From an uncultured Xanthobacteraceae bacterium (GTDB lineage: Bacteria > Pseudomonadota > Alphaproteobacteria > Rhizobiales > Xanthobacteraceae): a stretch of 7,632 nt of DNA. The notes beneath the pieces were generated by a model. It searched no databases. It saw only the letters and a program-made list of their open reading frames with translations, and was not told the DNA's origin. Both the position numbers and the translations under genes were made by a program. This document shows positions 5,431 through 7,632 of this stretch, in pieces (within the stretch, counting starts at the first letter, position 1; the number at the start of each line of letters is the position of its first letter). Where the stretch lies: positions 1 through 7,632 of the forward strand of contig CATPBC010000451.1 in the NCBI GenBank assembly GCA_955652195.1. Direction: 5' to 3'.

Positions 5431-6320
5431 ATGCGAAAAGTTTTGCACCGCTTGGCACTTTCGACGTTGCTGATAAGCGCCGCGTTTAGCTCTGCGAGGG
5501 CGGCTGACATGGCGGTCAAAGCGCCACCGCCTCCGCCCAAGGCCGCGGTCGCCACATGGACCGGATTCTACGTCGGCGTAAACATCGGATAGGTTACGGC
5601 AACGATCCGGCCAGCGAAACGGTAGTGAGCGGGGCTGGATTCCCAATCATCGGAGCGGGAACGCCGCTGTACGGCAGTCCCAACGTCTTTAATGTCCGGC
5701 CGCAAGGTGTGATTGGCGGCGGCCAAATCGGATACAATTTTCAGGTCGCCCCGATCTGGCTCGCCGGCCTTGAAGCCGACATTCAGGGCAGCGGGATGAG
5801 AGACAGCAGGAATTGTATTGTTGTTTGTGGCGTTCCGCTTGTATCGACTGCCATTTTCGCCTTCGCGCCGAGCATTTTTTCAGTCAATTCGCTTGAAAAT
5901 AAGATCCAGTGGTTCGGGACAGTTCGTGGCCGGTTTGGCTACGAAGATGGAGCAAACTTATTCTATGTCACCGGCGGTTTGGCGTATGGCTCGGTCGAGC
6001 GCAACCGCACCGTCGTCGGAACGTCGACGATCTTAGGACTTATCACGATCAACAACTTTGCTGGAAATTTTTCAGCGACCTCGACGAATGTGGGATGGAC
6101 CGCCGGAGCCGGATGGGAACGACGCATGCGGGGCAACTGGTCCGTGAAAGCGGAATATCTCTATGTCGACCTCGGCAGGACGACTGACTCGTTCAATACG
6201 ATTTATGGACCGGGGTCGATCATTGGCACAGCCGGAACGGTTGCCGCCGTTAGGACCGACACCATTCACTACCACGAGAACATCGTTCGCGTCGGATTGA
6301 ATTATCAATTCGGCGGATGA
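5431..6320 (+). pseudogene. Outer-membrane beta-barrel protein (Omp25/Omp31 type), frameshifted after codon 53
   Basis: The gene begins with a Sec signal peptide, MRKVLHRLALSTLLISAAFS to ARA (about residue 24). The mature start ADMAVKAPPPPPKAAVATW then leads into TGFYVGVNIG, the family's first beta strand. The frame then hits TAG at 5590-5592. Shifting one base at 5591 continues the family pattern without a break: NIG-[Y]-GYGND, and onward to 6320 through GGGQIGYNFQ, WFGTVRGRFGY, FYVTGGLAYG, AGAGWERR, VKAEYLYVDLG and the C-terminal strand VRVGLNYQFGG. One base is missing from a Tyr codon (TA_ then GGT). Repaired, it would encode 296 residues, normal for these porin-like surface proteins. No slippery heptamer is seen, so programmed shifting is unlikely; it is either a recent null mutation or a sequencing or assembly error. 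The rest of the frame is intact, which points to a young lesion. Confidence 0.85.
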
Positions 6321-6446
6321 GTTCGGCCGCTCCGTTTCGGCGGATGGTTTGCAAAGCCAGTTCACCCCCCGGCGACTTCCACATTGAGTTTTGACGCGCC
6401 TTCGGCTCCAGTGTGCACTTGAACGTAAACGGAGCCTCACACGGAC

Positions 6447-7325
6447 GTGCCAGACGCAGACAAAATCGGCGTGCAGCTCGCTTGTCCCGCCTGCGCGCGC
6501 GCGGCGGAACATCGGAAATTATATTTCAAGAATTCCTGCGACATTTTCCAATGCATTCAATGCGGCCTGGGTCGCTCCGAATGCGCTAATTTTGACGTCC
6601 GTGACTACTATACGGAGGATTATTTCTCCGGGGGGCACAGGGACGGCTATGCCGATTATTGCGCCAGCGAGCCGGTGTTGCGCCGCGAATTTGCTCGGAC
6701 GGTAGAATTCGTTCGCCAGTATCGGAGTGGCGGGCGGCTTTTAGAGATTGGATGCGCCTATGGCTTTTTTCTCGAAGAGGCGCGTCAGTTCTACGATGTG
6801 GCAGGAATCGAAATCGCAGACGCCGCCGCTGTATTTTGCCGAAGACGCGGCCTTACGGTCATCAATGGAATGGCGGATGAGGATAATCTCGCGCGCTTTG
6901 GTATGATGGACGTTATTGTCCTGCTTGACGTCATTGAGCACCTACCCGATCCGCAATCGACCTTGGCACTATGCCGGCGTTATTTGAACCCTGGCGGGGT
7001 CATTATTATTACCACTGGCGACTTTTCCTCTCTTTACGCGCGAGTTGCCGGACGGAATTGGCGCTTAATGACGCCCCCACAGCACCTTTGGTATTTCACA
7101 CCCGAGAGTATGCGACGGCTCGCGCAAACGGTGCAGTTGAAATTGGAGACTTGCGAGCACCCTTGGAAACTCGTCCCGTTGGCCTTGATCGAGTTTCAGG
7201 TGCGCCGTTTGCTCGGCGCAAGGCGAGCAATGTCGACTGGCCTCACGAGCCGCATTGGCATTCCGGTGAATTTGTTCGATGCGATGCGATGCGTGCTGCG
7301 CCGCCCGGACGCGGGCCCGACTTAA
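6447..7325 (+). CDS. Class I SAM-dependent methyltransferase with N-terminal zinc ribbon
   Basis: A 292-residue cytoplasmic enzyme expected to move a methyl group from S-adenosylmethionine to an unknown acceptor. An N-terminal Cys4 ribbon, CPAC (13-16) and CIQC (36-39), precedes DVRDYYTEDYF (50-60), a lead-in common in this methyltransferase group. The Rossmann core has motif I LLEIGCAYG (98-106), an acidic residue at the end of strand 2 (E122 in GIEIAD) that would hold the SAM ribose, and DVIVLLDVIEHLPDP (155-169). PPQHLWYFTPESM (210-222) is typical of methyltransferases near glycan genes. GTG 6447 is the first start after an in-frame TAA at 6426; GGAG lies 12 bases upstream, so the ribosome site is weak. 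A glycosyltransferase gene follows after 191 bases, suggesting sugar or lipid-linked glycan modification, which is inferred from context only. Confidence 0.85.
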   Translation: MPDADKIGVQLACPACARAAEHRKLYFKNSCDIFQCIQCGLGRSECANFDVRDYYTEDYFSGGHRDGYADYCASEPVLRREFARTVEFVRQYRSGGRLLEIGCAYGFFLEEARQFYDVAGIEIADAAAVFCRRRGLTVINGMADEDNLARFGMMDVIVLLDVIEHLPDPQSTLALCRRYLNPGGVIIITTGDFSSLYARVAGRNWRLMTPPQHLWYFTPESMRRLAQTVQLKLETCEHPWKLVPLALIEFQVRRLLGARRAMSTGLTSRIGIPVNLFDAMRCVLRRPDAGPT

Positions 7326-7390
7326 CAAGCGAGCCCCTCAAATTCGCTTCCCTACGCCGCATTAACTACTCTCGGGCACCGATACGGGGG

Positions 7391-7407
7391 TGGCAATTGC
7401 TTTGCCA
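7391..7407. repeat. Inverted repeat TGGCAA-N5-TTGCCA
   Basis: Perfect 6-base arms with a 5-base centre, 66 bases past the methyltransferase stop and 110 before the glycosyltransferase start. It could be a hairpin or an operator; there is no T run behind it, so it is not a good terminator. Confidence 0.3.
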
Positions 7408-7516
7408 TAACGCCTCCGCCCGGCGTAGAGTATCGTTGGGAACAAACATCGCTGTCACTGGTTGTTGGTGTCGGCCTTGGGCGGATTTCGCTTGCGTTTT
7501 TGGGTAGGGCCGGACC

Positions 7517-7632
7517 GTGACTGCGGATAAGCAAAAAGAGTTTGACGGAGGATCGATCTGGATCGTTATTGCCGCCTTTAACGAGGCTGCGGTAATCGGA
7601 CCCATTATCTCAGACGTTGTGCGGCGAAACTA
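7517..7632 (+). CDS. Family 2 glycosyltransferase, N-terminal fragment (runs off window)
   Basis: Thirty-eight codons from GTG 7517 to the window edge. After a short polar start, IWIVIAAFNEAAVIGPIISD matches the first strand and nucleotide-binding loop of GT-A fold family 2 enzymes, where the usual form is VVIPAFNEA. Here Pro is replaced by Ala. These enzymes move a sugar from a nucleotide sugar to a lipid carrier or growing glycan. An in-frame TAG at 7505-7507 and the lack of any other start make GTG 7517 the first possible start; its ribosome site (AGGG at 7506-7509) is only fair. It lies downstream of the methyltransferase on the same strand, which suggests an envelope glycan locus continuing to the right. 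The DxD motif and the rest of the catalytic domain are outside the window. Confidence 0.75.
   Translation, partial: MTADKQKEFDGGSIWIVIAAFNEAAVIGPIISDVVRRN

Noticed and set aside
5556..5591. ATG 5556 as the start of a separate 254-aa barrel protein
   Set aside because: Its first residues (MDRILRRRKHRI) are the wrong-frame reading of the first strand of the barrel and it would lack a signal peptide; a frameshifted single gene explains the data better.
6971..7507. 178-codon plus-strand frame overlapping the methyltransferase and the gap after it
   Set aside because: It lies mostly inside the well-supported methyltransferase in another frame, with no recognisable motifs and no ribosome site.

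Overview
The window looks like chromosomal DNA from an alphaproteobacterium of the order Hyphomicrobiales, most likely related to Bradyrhizobium or Rhodopseudomonas. This is inferred from the style of the branched-chain amino acid transporter genes, an Omp25/Omp31-type outer-membrane protein with its Ala/Pro-rich start after the signal peptide, the GC-rich codon use, and a Sel1/TPR membrane protein next to a TAXI-like remnant. No rRNA, tRNA, CRISPR array, transposase or phage gene was seen.

Layout. (1) 1-2126, plus strand: the end of a LivM-type permease, then LivG- and LivF-type ATPases. Both junctions are the same 8-base overlap (RTGGCTGA), so this is one translationally coupled operon for import of branched-chain amino acids or a related small substrate. 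The missing LivH permease and binding protein would lie to the left. (2) 2151-3343, minus strand: a membrane-anchored Sel1/TPR protein (298 aa). Just upstream of it is a short open frame (3343-3122) that reads like only the N-terminus of a TAXI/TRAP-type solute-binding protein; the rest appears deleted. (3) 3344-3654: 311 bases without a convincing gene, holding several short inverted repeats. (4) 3655-4020, minus strand: a 121-aa coiled-coil protein of unknown function. (5) 4287-5258, plus strand: a three-span membrane protein with a C-terminal J domain, followed by a candidate intrinsic terminator. (6) 5431-6320, plus strand: an outer-membrane beta-barrel gene broken by a one-base deletion in a Tyr codon, with an inverted-repeat-rich leader of about 100 bases. 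(7) 6447-7325, plus strand: a class I SAM methyltransferase with an N-terminal zinc ribbon. (8) 7517-7632, plus strand: the first 38 codons of a family 2 glycosyltransferase.

Together the genes are mostly envelope and transport functions: an inner-membrane ABC importer, two membrane-anchored proteins with interaction or chaperone-recruiting domains, an outer-membrane barrel, and the start of what may be a surface-glycan cluster. I found no clear sign of a new multi-gene system. The points most worth a second look are the frameshifted barrel gene, the truncated TAXI remnant beside the Sel1 gene, the membrane J-domain protein and the cluster of inverted repeats ahead of the barrel gene. All family assignments were made by eye from motifs, without database searches.
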